Source of the DNA: Microvirga sp. TS319
GTDB taxonomy: Bacteria > Pseudomonadota > Alphaproteobacteria > Rhizobiales > Beijerinckiaceae
Assembly: GCF_041276405.1 (NCBI RefSeq)
Contig: NZ_JBGGGT010000002.1
Span: 1,649,001 to 1,713,000, forward strand
DNA length: 64,000 nt
Direction: 5' to 3'
Positions 14,439 to 22,194 of this stretch are shown one piece after another; position 1 is the first letter of the stretch; the number at the start of each line of letters is the position of its first letter. A program made the translations under genes and the position numbers. Below the pieces are notes generated by a model. The model made no database searches. It had not been told where the DNA came from and saw nothing but the letters and a program-made list of their open reading frames with translations.

Positions 14439-15455
14439 TCAGCGCCCGTTCAGCGTCCTGCGCTCAACGGGCGTGACCGGCAGGGTTTGCATCTCGCCGC
14501 GCCGGAGGATCGTCAATGTCACGACCTGGCCGATGCGGTCGCCGTTCAGGAGCCGCACGAGATCGTCGATGCCGCCGACAGGTTCGCCGTCGAGCGCGAG
14601 GAGGACATCGCCCTGCTCGAGTCCCGCCTGGGCCGCGGGGCTGCCGGGCTCGACGGCCGCGATCGCGACTCCTGCACTGAGAGGCAGTCCTGCCGCATAA
14701 GCGACACGCCGCGGAAGCGGCACGGTCTGACCCGCAACGCCGATCGAGGCGCGCCGGACACGCCCGTGGCGGATCAGCTCCGTCACGACGAAGCTCGCAG
14801 TATTGCTCGCTACCGCAAAGCAGATGCCCTGCGCTCCCATGATGACGGCCGTGTTGATGCCGACGACCTCTCCGGATGTCGCAACGAGCGGGCCGCCGGA
14901 ATTGCCGGGGTTCAGGGCGGCATCCGTCTGGATCACGTCGTCGATCAGCCGCCCCGATTTCGCGCGCAGGCTTCGTCCGAGGGCCGAAACCACTCCAGCG
15001 GTCACCGTCGACTCGAAGCCGAGCGGGTTGCCGATGGCGATGGCAATCTGCCCGCGCTTCAAAAGCTTCGAATTGCCCAGGGTTGCGAAGGGCAGCCCGT
15101 CGCCGCTCGCTCGCAACAGGGCGAGGTCCGTGTCGGGATCGTCACCGATCATCTGCGCGTGGATCGGGCGCCCGTCGGGGCCGGTCACCTTCGCGTCCCG
15201 CGCGCCTTGCATGACATGGCTGTTGGTGAGGAGGAGGCCGTCCGGCGAGATGATCACGCCCGAGCCCATTCCGGCCATGCGGCCCGAGACCTGAGGCTCG
15301 ACGCGGACAACGGCAGGGCCGATGCCGTCCACGACGCTCGTGACCGCATGCGAGTAGGCGTCGAGCAGGACCTCGTCGGGCACAGGCGAGGGCCGTTGCC
15401 GCTCCGAAGGGGAATTGTCGGGGTGAAGGAGATAGGCTGGGGTGCGTTCGAGCAT
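14439..15455 (-). CDS. HtrA/DegP-type serine protease with one PDZ domain
   Basis: 338 aa. The trypsin-like domain (about residues 45-225) has an intact triad: His80 in LLTNSHVM, Asp110 in DPDTDLALL and Ser186 in LNPGNSGGPL. One PDZ domain follows (AGVAIAAVEPGSPAAQAGLEQG, residues about 255-330, seen in parts). There is no signal peptide or N-terminal helix, unlike periplasmic DegP, so cytoplasmic location or another export route is possible. It lies downstream of a LuxR regulator and an HtrA-like pseudoprotease on the same strand, with an 81-bp gap. Confidence 0.9.
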   Translation of the reverse strand: MLERTPAYLLHPDNSPSERQRPSPVPDEVLLDAYSHAVTSVVDGIGPAVVRVEPQVSGRMAGMGSGVIISPDGLLLTNSHVMQGARDAKVTGPDGRPIHAQMIGDDPDTDLALLRASGDGLPFATLGNSKLLKRGQIAIAIGNPLGFESTVTAGVVSALGRSLRAKSGRLIDDVIQTDAALNPGNSGGPLVATSGEVVGINTAVIMGAQGICFAVASNTASFVVTELIRHGRVRRASIGVAGQTVPLPRRVAYAAGLPLSAGVAIAAVEPGSPAAQAGLEQGDVLLALDGEPVGGIDDLVRLLNGDRIGQVVTLTILRRGEMQTLPVTPVERRTLNGR

Positions 15456-15536
15456 GGGAGGCTCCGACGTTTATATCGTTTCGATCGATATGGTGACGCC
15501 GTGATCTCCAACCAAGAGGGCGGCCTTCGCCGAGGT

Positions 15537-16091
15537 TCACAACATGATGAGCCCGAGGCGCACGGCCTGCGCGACCGCATCGGTTCTGCCCGTCGCATCG
15601 AGCTTTGCTGCAATGGAGGCCACGTGAAACTTGGCGGTGTGGAACGAAATTCCGAGCCGTCGGGCAATCACCTTGTTGGACGCCCCTTCCGCCAGCAGCC
15701 GCAGAACCTCGCGTTCCCGTGCCGTGAGAGCGTAATCCCTCAGGTAAGGAGAGGCGCTGTCCGGGATGCGGTCCAGCGCGATGTCCCCCGACCGGACGTC
15801 TCGCGGCAGGATCGCGAAGCCCCTGGCGACAGCATCGAGGGCCAGCAGGAGCTCCGCGATGGTGGCGCTCCGGGGCAGCACTCCGCCCGCTCCGGATTTG
15901 AGGATTTCGAGCGCGTTCGCGGAATCTTCAAGAACGATGACCGGGGTTCCGTCGTCGACCGGAAGGTGGTCGGCGATCACCACGTCGGGCTCCCTCGGAT
16001 CAAGGGTGACCTTCTCCGGCTCGCCGGCCAGCATCGTGCCGACGCGGTCGAGCAGGTCTGGATCATCGATCTGGAGCGCGACGCGTTGCAC
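15537..16091 (-). CDS. LuxR/NarL-type response regulator with short receiver
   Basis: 184 aa if started at GTG 16091, 4 nt after the stop of the pseudoprotease gene and directly before the first strand VALQIDDPDL. A TTG at 16124 would overlap that gene by 29 bp. The receiver is short (about 95 residues) with Asp in DVVIADHLP as possible phosphoacceptor. The C-terminal HTH is clear: LTAREREVLRLLAEGASNK then GISFHTAKFHVASI. No histidine kinase is adjacent. It probably controls the protease pair (inference from operon position). Confidence 0.8.
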   Translation of the reverse strand: MQRVALQIDDPDLLDRVGTMLAGEPEKVTLDPREPDVVIADHLPVDDGTPVIVLEDSANALEILKSGAGGVLPRSATIAELLLALDAVARGFAILPRDVRSGDIALDRIPDSASPYLRDYALTAREREVLRLLAEGASNKVIARRLGISFHTAKFHVASIAAKLDATGRTDAVAQAVRLGLIML

Positions 16092-16095
16092 GGCT

Positions 16096-17022
16096 TCACT
16101 CTCGAGGTTTGGAACGCTCCGCAATCTCGACCGTCAGCGACATTTGCTTCCCCGCCCGCAGGATTCCAAGGGCGACGGACTGACCGACGCTCTCGGGCCC
16201 GAGAAGCGCGTAAACGCGGCGTATCGAGTGCAGGGGATCGGTCTGCCATCGAATGAGAATATCCCCTTGCTTGATCCCGGCTTTCTGCCCGGGGCCGCCG
16301 GAATCCACATTGATGACGATAAGCCCCTTGGGTTCCGTGAGCCCGGCCGCATCGGCAACGGTTTCATCGATCGGCACGGGCTGGAGGCCGAGCCCCAGAT
16401 AGCCACGGGCGATCCGGCCATGGGCGAGCAATTGCTGCGCTACCCGCTCGATCGTCTCGGACGGGATGACGAGGACGCGTCCTCGGGGACCCAGGACCGT
16501 CATACCGACGATCGATCCATCGAGGTCGAGAGCGGCTCCGCCCTCCGACCGGGAATCGAGCCGAAGATCCAGATGGAGCCTGCGGTCGATATGGCCGCCG
16601 CGCAGGCTCCTCCAGGGACCGCCTGCCAGAGCCACGATGCCGAAGGCGGCGCGCACGCCCTCGGCCTGGCGGCCGGCAGCAAGCACGAAATGACCGACGC
16701 GGAGCCTCGATGTCTCGGCGAAAGGAATCTCGGGAATCGGCTGCTCCTCGGTCCGCAGGAGGGCGATGTCCGTGCTCGGATCGCGACCGGCGAGACGTGC
16801 TGCGACCTGGCTTCCATCCGGGCGAGTGACGAGAATATCTTCGTCCGTCTCCAACGCTTCTTCCGCCGTGAGGACAAGTCCCGGACGCCAGACGATGCCT
16901 GTCGACGACCTGCGTCGCGGGCCGTGGATCGCCACGAGCCTCGGGGCGATTGTCTCGCAGAGATCGGCGATGCGATCGGAAATCGCTTCGAGGGAGGAGG
17001 GGGTGGATGAGGGAATGGACAT
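16096..17022 (-). CDS. HtrA-like pseudoprotease with PDZ domain
   Basis: 308 aa from ATG 17022 (MSIPSSTPSSLEA). The protease fold is recognisable, but the catalytic His is Glu55 (LTAEEAL in place of LTNSHV) and the catalytic Ser is Glu160 (SEGGAAL in place of NSGGPL); Asp85 in DPSTDIALL remains. The PDZ domain is intact (GLIVINVDSGGPGQKAGIKQGD, about residues 240-262, read in parts). So it should bind peptides but not cleave. It lacks a signal peptide. It is first in a run with the LuxR regulator and the active HtrA, and could act as adaptor, decoy or scaffold for it (inference). Confidence 0.85.
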   Translation of the reverse strand: MSIPSSTPSSLEAISDRIADLCETIAPRLVAIHGPRRRSSTGIVWRPGLVLTAEEALETDEDILVTRPDGSQVAARLAGRDPSTDIALLRTEEQPIPEIPFAETSRLRVGHFVLAAGRQAEGVRAAFGIVALAGGPWRSLRGGHIDRRLHLDLRLDSRSEGGAALDLDGSIVGMTVLGPRGRVLVIPSETIERVAQQLLAHGRIARGYLGLGLQPVPIDETVADAAGLTEPKGLIVINVDSGGPGQKAGIKQGDILIRWQTDPLHSIRRVYALLGPESVGQSVALGILRAGKQMSLTVEIAERSKPRE

Positions 17023-17162
17023 GATGCGCCTCGCTGAGGAAACGCGGTCCATCCTGCCGGTAAATGCCCCTGCCGGGTACTGACCGGTTGGCCAGGTCCG
17101 GTTCCTGCCCGAGCGCGGTCCATGGAGCGGGCTATGACGGCCAAGCTCGTACACCCGGCCGT

Positions 17163-17338
17163 GGCGGACCTCCATCGGTCCGCCAAGGGATCTTCCGACT
17201 TGATCTTGCCGCACAGGACGGGCAAAACCCGCCTCAGTCAACAGGACCCGGTGCAATTCCGGGTGGCTCTTCCGGCCGCCGATCCGCCGGACAATCCAGT
17301 AACCAAGCCCTTCAGCCGCCTCGTCGATCGACGGGGCT
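17163..17338 (+). promoter_or_regulatory. Hairpin-rich 5' leader of the SulP gene
   Basis: Three strong stems lie between 17163 and the start at 17366: GGCGGACC/GGTCCGCC (17163-17184, 8 bp, 6-nt loop), ACCCGG/CCGGGT (17246-17264, 7-nt loop) and AGCC...CGTCGATCGACG...GGCT (17314-17338). A structured RNA has been described upstream of alphaproteobacterial SulP genes (the sul1 motif); whether this is one needs a covariance search. Confidence 0.45.
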
Positions 17339-17365
17339 CAGCTTCCCTGTGCTGCCTGGAACCCC

Positions 17366-18850
17366 ATGACCTTTATCGAAAATCTACGCCGTGACTGGCT
17401 TTCCAATATCCGAGGCGATGTGCTCGCCGGTATCGTCGTCGCTCTTGCCCTGATCCCGGAAGCGATCGGCTTCTCGATCATCGCGGGCGTCGATCCGAAG
17501 GTGGCGCTCTATGCCTCTTTCTCCATTGCCGTTCTCATCTCGATCACAGGCGGCCGGCCCGGCATGATCTCGGCGGCAACTGCCGCAACCGCCGTGCTGA
17601 TGACGACCCTCGTGCGGGACCATGGCCTGGAATACCTCTTGGCCGCGACGATCCTCGCCGGACTCATCCAAGTGCTGGCCGGCTTGTGCCGGATCGGAAG
17701 CGTGATGCGCTTCGTCTCGCGCTCCGTCATGACGGGCTTCGTGAATGCGCTTGCCATCATGATCTTCATGGCGCAACTGCCCGAGCTGATCGGCATGCCG
17801 TGGCAGACCTACGCCATGATCGCCGGGGGGCTCGCGATCATCTATCTCTTCCCACGGGTCACGAAGGCCATTCCCTCGCCGCTGGTGTGCATCATCGTCC
17901 TGACGGCTCTGACAGCCTTCATGGACATCCACGTGCGCAGCGTGGGCGACCTCGGAGCCTTGCCGGACAGCCTGCCGGTGTTCCTGATTCCGAATATCCC
18001 GTTCACGTTCGAGACGCTCTGGATCATCCTTCCCTATTCGGTCAGCGTCGCCGCTGTGGGCCTTCTGGAAAGCCTGCTGACGGCCGCCATCGTCGACCAG
18101 ATGACCGACACCGGCAGCGACAAGAACCGGGAAGCCATCGGACAGGGTATCGCCAATTTCTGCACCGGCTTCATCGGCGGCATGGCCGGCTGCGCCATGA
18201 TCGGTCAGTCGGTCATCAACGTGAAATCGGGCGGACGCGGGCGGCTGTCGACCTTCGTGGCGGGTGCCTTCCTGCTGTTCCTGATCCTCGTCCTGGGCGA
18301 TCTCGTGCGCATCATCCCGATGCCCGCCCTTGTCGCCATCATGATCATGGTCTCGATCGGCACCTTCAGCTGGTCGTCCCTCAACGATCTGCGCAAGCAT
18401 CCCCGGCGCTCCAGCATCGTCATGCTGGCCACCGTCGTCACGGTCGTCGGAACGCACAACCTGGCTCTCGGAGTCGGGGTCGGCGTTCTGCTCTCCGGCA
18501 TCTTCTTCGCCTGGAAAGTGGCGCAGATCTTCCGCGTCACCTCGACGCTGACGGCTGACGGCCAGGAACGCGACTACCGTGTCGAAGGGCAGCTCTTCTT
18601 CGCCTCGGCGGAAGACTTCATGGCGGCCTTCGACTTCAAGGAGCCTGTGAAACGGGTCCGCATCGACGTGAGCCGGTCGCATATCTGGGATCTGACCGGG
18701 GTCAACGCGGTGGATCGCGCCGTTCTGAAATTCCGCCGCGAAGGCATCGAGGTCGAGGTTGTCGGCCTCAACGAGGCCAGCACCACCATCATGGACAAGC
18801 TGGCCGTTCACAACGACCCCGGAGCCTTGGAGAAGGTTCTCGGGCATTAG
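17366..18850 (+). CDS. SulP-family anion transporter with STAS domain
   Basis: 494 aa. The transmembrane core opens with [20 protein letters not shown] (residues about 20-39) and contains the usual repeated helices up to about residue 390; a STAS domain (about 400-485; [13 protein letters not shown], then [16 protein letters not shown]) follows. The family moves sulfate, bicarbonate or other anions across the inner membrane; the substrate is not readable. Single gene with a structured leader. The TAG stop is the start of a repeat. Codon usage is like its neighbours. Confidence 0.93.
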   Translation: MTFIENLRRDWLSNIRGDVLAGIVVALALIPEAIGFSIIAGVDPKVALYASFSIAVLISITGGRPGMISAATAATAVLMTTLVRDHGLEYLLAATILAGLIQVLAGLCRIGSVMRFVSRSVMTGFVNALAIMIFMAQLPELIGMPWQTYAMIAGGLAIIYLFPRVTKAIPSPLVCIIVLTALTAFMDIHVRSVGDLGALPDSLPVFLIPNIPFTFETLWIILPYSVSVAAVGLLESLLTAAIVDQMTDTGSDKNREAIGQGIANFCTGFIGGMAGCAMIGQSVINVKSGGRGRLSTFVAGAFLLFLILVLGDLVRIIPMPALVAIMIMVSIGTFSWSSLNDLRKHPRRSSIVMLATVVTVVGTHNLALGVGVGVLLSGIFFAWKVAQIFRVTSTLTADGQERDYRVEGQLFFASAEDFMAAFDFKEPVKRVRIDVSRSHIWDLTGVNAVDRAVLKFRREGIEVEVVGLNEASTTIMDKLAVHNDPGALEKVLGH

Positions 18851-18956
18851 TGCATCGTGCGCCCTTCGGGCCCGCTCAAACGATGCGCCCTTTCCAAGAA
18901 GGGAGCATCGGACGAACCCCAGAAGTGCAAATCCACTCTTCACGTCCAATGCTCTA
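18848..18956 (+). repeat. Two-hairpin intergenic repeat, family A
   Basis: TAGTGCATCGTGCGC...AACGATGCGC, then GGGAGCATCGGACG...CACGTCCAATGCTCTAG. The loop of the first hairpin differs (CCCTTCGGGCCCG). The opening TAG is the sulP stop codon. Confidence 0.85.
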
Positions 18957-19437
18957 GACACGCGCCGCGCAGGGAGTGACCTGCGCGGCGCATTTCTTTC
19001 TAAAGCGTATGACGGCAATGGCCGGCCGCATCGCTTCATGTCATGGACATCGAAGGACCCATCGGACGCGGCGCGGCACAGGGCCCCGCTTCAGCGCTGA
19101 GGCGACAGGCCCGCGCTCAAAGAGTTCCTCCATCGACGAGGCGCACCCGCAATCCCGGATCCTGGCGGGGCGGCAAATCACCCTGGTCCCTAAGACCCAG
19201 GCAGAGCGACGGCCCGTTGAAGACGTGCATGGAGCCGAACCGCCCGTGATCCCGCGCGGCAGTCCCAAACTGTCAAAGCGATGGCCGAAAGGGTCAAGCA
19301 ACAAACGCGCGAAAGGGCACACTGGCCCGCACAAGCAAGCCGGATCTTCGCGGACAGGGCTGCAAGCTCAGCTCCGCAAGCCGATCGGCACGCCCGGCGA
19401 CTCATCGCACAGCCCGAGAGCGGAGTGGGAGGCCATC
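18957..19437. other. 481-bp region without a gene
   Basis: Frames across it are Arg/Ser/His-rich and lack start signals. It should hold the promoter of the acyltransferase-acetate kinase run. I looked for FNR/FixK-type TTGAT-N4-ATCAA sites and saw none. Confidence 0.4.
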
Positions 19438-20418
19438 ATGACGGTTGCGGTTCCAGCCCAGGACGCGGGACAGCACGTTCAGCGGCGGCATGATAAGTAC
19501 GATCGGCTCGTGGCGACCGCTCAGGCCCTGCCGAGGCTGAAGGTCGCCGTGGCGCATCCGTGCGATACGGCCTCGCTGGGCGCGGTGTTCGAGGCGCTCG
19601 AACTCGGGCTCGCCGATCCGATCCTCGTCGGGCCGCAGGCCAGGATCGCGGCCGCCGCGCAGGCGCTCGGCAAGTCGATCTCCGCGATGCGCGTCGTCGA
19701 TGTCCCGCACAGCCATGCGGCTGCCGTGAAAGCGGTCGAACTCGTCAGGGCCGGCGAAGCCGAGGCGCTGATGAAGGGCAGTCTGCATACGGACGAGCTC
19801 ATGGGCGCGGTGGTCAGTCGCGAGGGCGGCCTGCGCACGGCGCGCCGGATCAGCCACTGCTTCGTCATGGACGTGCCTGGCCATGAAACGCCGCTCATCA
19901 TCACGGACGCGGCGGTCAACATCGCGCCGACGCTGGAGGACAAGGTCCACATCGTCCAGAACGCCATCGATCTCGCGCGGGCGATGCGGGTCGATCCGGT
20001 GCGGGTCGCGATCCTCTCGGCGATGGAAACGGTCAATCCGAAGGTGCCCTCGACCATCGAGGCCGCGGCCCTGTGCAAGATGGCCGACCGTGGGCAGATC
20101 ACGGGGGGAATCGTGGACGGTCCCCTGGCGCTCGACAATGCCATCGATCTCGGCGCGGCGGAGATCAAGAAGATCCAGTCCCCCGTCGCCGGACAGGCCA
20201 GCGTGCTCGTCGTGCCTGATCTCGAAGCGGGCAACATGCTCGCCAAGAGCCTGACCTTCCTGGCCGACGCCGATGCGGCCGGTATCGTGCTCGGTGCCCG
20301 TGTGCCGATCATTCTCACCAGCCGGGCCGACTCGACCCTCACGCGGCTGGCCTCCTGCGCCGTGGCCTCGCTCGTAGCTGACGCGCAGCGCCATCAACTC
20401 GCCATCCAGGAGGTCTGA
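19438..20418 (+). CDS. Phosphate acetyl/butyryltransferase
   Basis: 326 aa from ATG 19438 with GGGAGG at about 7 nt. It has the PTA/PTB fold: DPILVGPQARI (residues about 62-72), EALMKGSLHTDELMGAVV, RRISHCFVMDVPG, and C-terminal NMLAKSLTFLADADAAGIVLGA. The closest type is the free-standing form of the acyltransferase domain often annotated as bifunctional enoyl-CoA hydratase/phosphate acetyltransferase; no MaoC domain is present. It converts acyl-CoA plus phosphate to acyl phosphate, substrate for the acetate kinase encoded 3 nt downstream. Confidence 0.88.
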   Translation: MTVAVPAQDAGQHVQRRHDKYDRLVATAQALPRLKVAVAHPCDTASLGAVFEALELGLADPILVGPQARIAAAAQALGKSISAMRVVDVPHSHAAAVKAVELVRAGEAEALMKGSLHTDELMGAVVSREGGLRTARRISHCFVMDVPGHETPLIITDAAVNIAPTLEDKVHIVQNAIDLARAMRVDPVRVAILSAMETVNPKVPSTIEAAALCKMADRGQITGGIVDGPLALDNAIDLGAAEIKKIQSPVAGQASVLVVPDLEAGNMLAKSLTFLADADAAGIVLGARVPIILTSRADSTLTRLASCAVASLVADAQRHQLAIQEV

Positions 20419-20421
20419 GCC

Positions 20422-21630
20422 ATGATGCCCGTTCTCATCGTCCTCAACGCGGGCTCATCGAGCCTCAAGTTCCAGGTCTACGACACGCCGGACGGTGCGG
20501 AGCCGCGCGTTGCCTTCAAGGGGTTGTTCGAGGGGTTGGGCGGATCGGCGCACTTTATCGTCAAGGATGCGTCCGGAAATCTTTTGGACGAGATGACCTG
20601 GAGTTCGGGCGACCGGCTCGGGCACGAGGAGGCGCTGATGCACCTCGTCTCGTGGCTGCGACAGCATCAGGAGGGGCGCAGGCTCGCGGCGATCGGGCAT
20701 CGGGTCGTGCATGGCGGGGCGGCCTTTACCGGCCCTGTGATCGTCGATGAAGACGTGGTCCAGAAGCTCGAAACGCTCGTGCCGCTCGCCCCCTTGCATC
20801 AGCCTCACAACCTGGAGCCGATCCGGATCGTTCGTCGGCGCCTGCCGGGTTTGCCGCAGGTTGCCTGCTTCGACACCGCCTTCCACCAGACGCAGTCCGA
20901 AATCGCGAGCCTGTTCGCGCTCCCGCGCGAGATGCGCGAGCGCGGCGTGCGGCGCTATGGCTTCCACGGGCTGTCCTACGAGTACATTTCGTCCATTCTG
21001 AAGGACTACGATCCACGGCTTGCCACGGGGAGGGTGATCGCCGCTCACCTCGGGAACGGCGCGAGCCTCTGTGCCCTCGACAAGGGGATCAGCATCGCGA
21101 CCACGATGGGCTTTTCGGCCCTCGACGGTCTTCCGATGGGAACGCGCTGCGGCGCCATCGATGCAGGGGTCGTCTTCTTCATGCTCCGGGAGATGCAGCT
21201 CAGCCCGGAGGCGGCCGAGCGCATCCTCTATACCAAGTCCGGCCTGCTCGGCGTCTCCGGCCTGTCGAACGACATGCGCGTGCTGCGGGCCAATGCCGCG
21301 ACCGATGCGGACGCCAAGCGCGCCATCGACCTTTTCGTCTATCGCATCACCCGTGAAATCGGCTCGCTGGTCGCGGCCCTCGGCGGGCTCGACGGGCTCG
21401 TCTTCACGGGCGGCATTGGCGAGAACGACGTGGCGACCCGCGCCGAAGTGGTCGCCGGGCTCGCATGGGCAGGCCTCGCACTCGACGAGGAAGCCAACCG
21501 TGCTGGCGGCCCGAGGATCTCCGCCGGATCCGTGGCGACAGCATGGGTCATTCCCACCAATGAGGAACTCGTGATCGCCCGACAGACGCAGAGCGTGCTC
21601 GGCGCAACGCAGGCCAGACTCGCATCCTGA
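20422..21630 (+). CDS. ackA: Acetate kinase
   Basis: 402 aa, standard length. Signatures: LVLNAGSSSLKFQ-type start (LIVLNAGSSSLKFQVYD), FDTAFHQT, RYGFHGLSYEYI, HLGNGASLCAL, MGFSALDGLPMGTRCGAID and FTGGIGEND. It transfers phosphate from acetyl phosphate to ADP, yielding acetate and ATP. Only 3 nt separate it from the acyltransferase gene, so the two form an acetate-overflow/ATP pathway, typical of low-oxygen energy generation. Confidence 0.95.
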   Translation: MMPVLIVLNAGSSSLKFQVYDTPDGAEPRVAFKGLFEGLGGSAHFIVKDASGNLLDEMTWSSGDRLGHEEALMHLVSWLRQHQEGRRLAAIGHRVVHGGAAFTGPVIVDEDVVQKLETLVPLAPLHQPHNLEPIRIVRRRLPGLPQVACFDTAFHQTQSEIASLFALPREMRERGVRRYGFHGLSYEYISSILKDYDPRLATGRVIAAHLGNGASLCALDKGISIATTMGFSALDGLPMGTRCGAIDAGVVFFMLREMQLSPEAAERILYTKSGLLGVSGLSNDMRVLRANAATDADAKRAIDLFVYRITREIGSLVAALGGLDGLVFTGGIGENDVATRAEVVAGLAWAGLALDEEANRAGGPRISAGSVATAWVIPTNEELVIARQTQSVLGATQARLAS

Positions 21631-21647
21631 AGACGGAGACTGATGCC

Positions 21648-22157
21648 ATGGAAACCCTGAAGACCAAGCCGGACGAGAAGGCCCGGCAGGAGCTCGCCGA
21701 CGAGACGTTCATGTCGGCAGCTGATCTGCGGAGCTACATGACCGAGATGCAGATGGCGAAGGCCGGCAAGTCGGTCGAGGGCATGGATCGCGCCGAGAAG
21801 GCCCGCCAGGACCTGATCAAGCGCCTGTCCGAGCCGCTCGATCTCACGCCCGAGAGGCTGCAGGAGATTCTCCAGCCGCTGAAGCTGAAGCTGCGGTCGG
21901 CGGCCGAGCGCGGCGAGACCGAGCTGATGGTCATGCGCTTTCCCAGCGCGCTGTGCGCCGACCATGGCCGCGCCATCAACAACGCGGATCCGACCTGGCC
22001 CGACACCCTCGCCGGACGCCCGCGCCAAGCCTACGAGCTCTGGCGCGATCAGCTCAGGCCCGCCGGGTTCAGGCTGAGCGCGATGATCATCGAGTGGCCG
22101 GGCGGGCTGCCGGGTGACGTCGGCTTCTTCCTCAAATGGGGCGGCACCAAGCAGTAA
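21648..22157 (+). CDS. Conserved-looking hypothetical protein, 169 aa
   Basis: ATG 21648 after GGAGACTGATGCC, 17 nt past ackA. Soluble and mostly helical: an acidic N-terminal half with ADLRSYMTEMQMAKAGKS and LDLTPERLQEILQPLKLKLR, then a C-terminal part with WPDTLAGRPRQAYELWRDQL and a hydrophobic end (LSAMIIEWPGGLPGDVGFF). I do not recognise the family. Position between ackA and the DUF3141 gene suggests a role in the same carbon-storage/acetate pathway (inference). Confidence 0.75.
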   Translation: METLKTKPDEKARQELADETFMSAADLRSYMTEMQMAKAGKSVEGMDRAEKARQDLIKRLSEPLDLTPERLQEILQPLKLKLRSAAERGETELMVMRFPSALCADHGRAINNADPTWPDTLAGRPRQAYELWRDQLRPAGFRLSAMIIEWPGGLPGDVGFFLKWGGTKQ

Positions 22158-22194
22158 ACTTCGTCGCAATCCGATTTCTGACGGGACGGAAGCA

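Noticed and set aside
18976..19437. N-terminal extension of the phosphate acyltransferase
   Set aside because: Sequence is low-complexity Arg/Ser/Pro; ATG 19438 has a strong ribosome site and fits the family.
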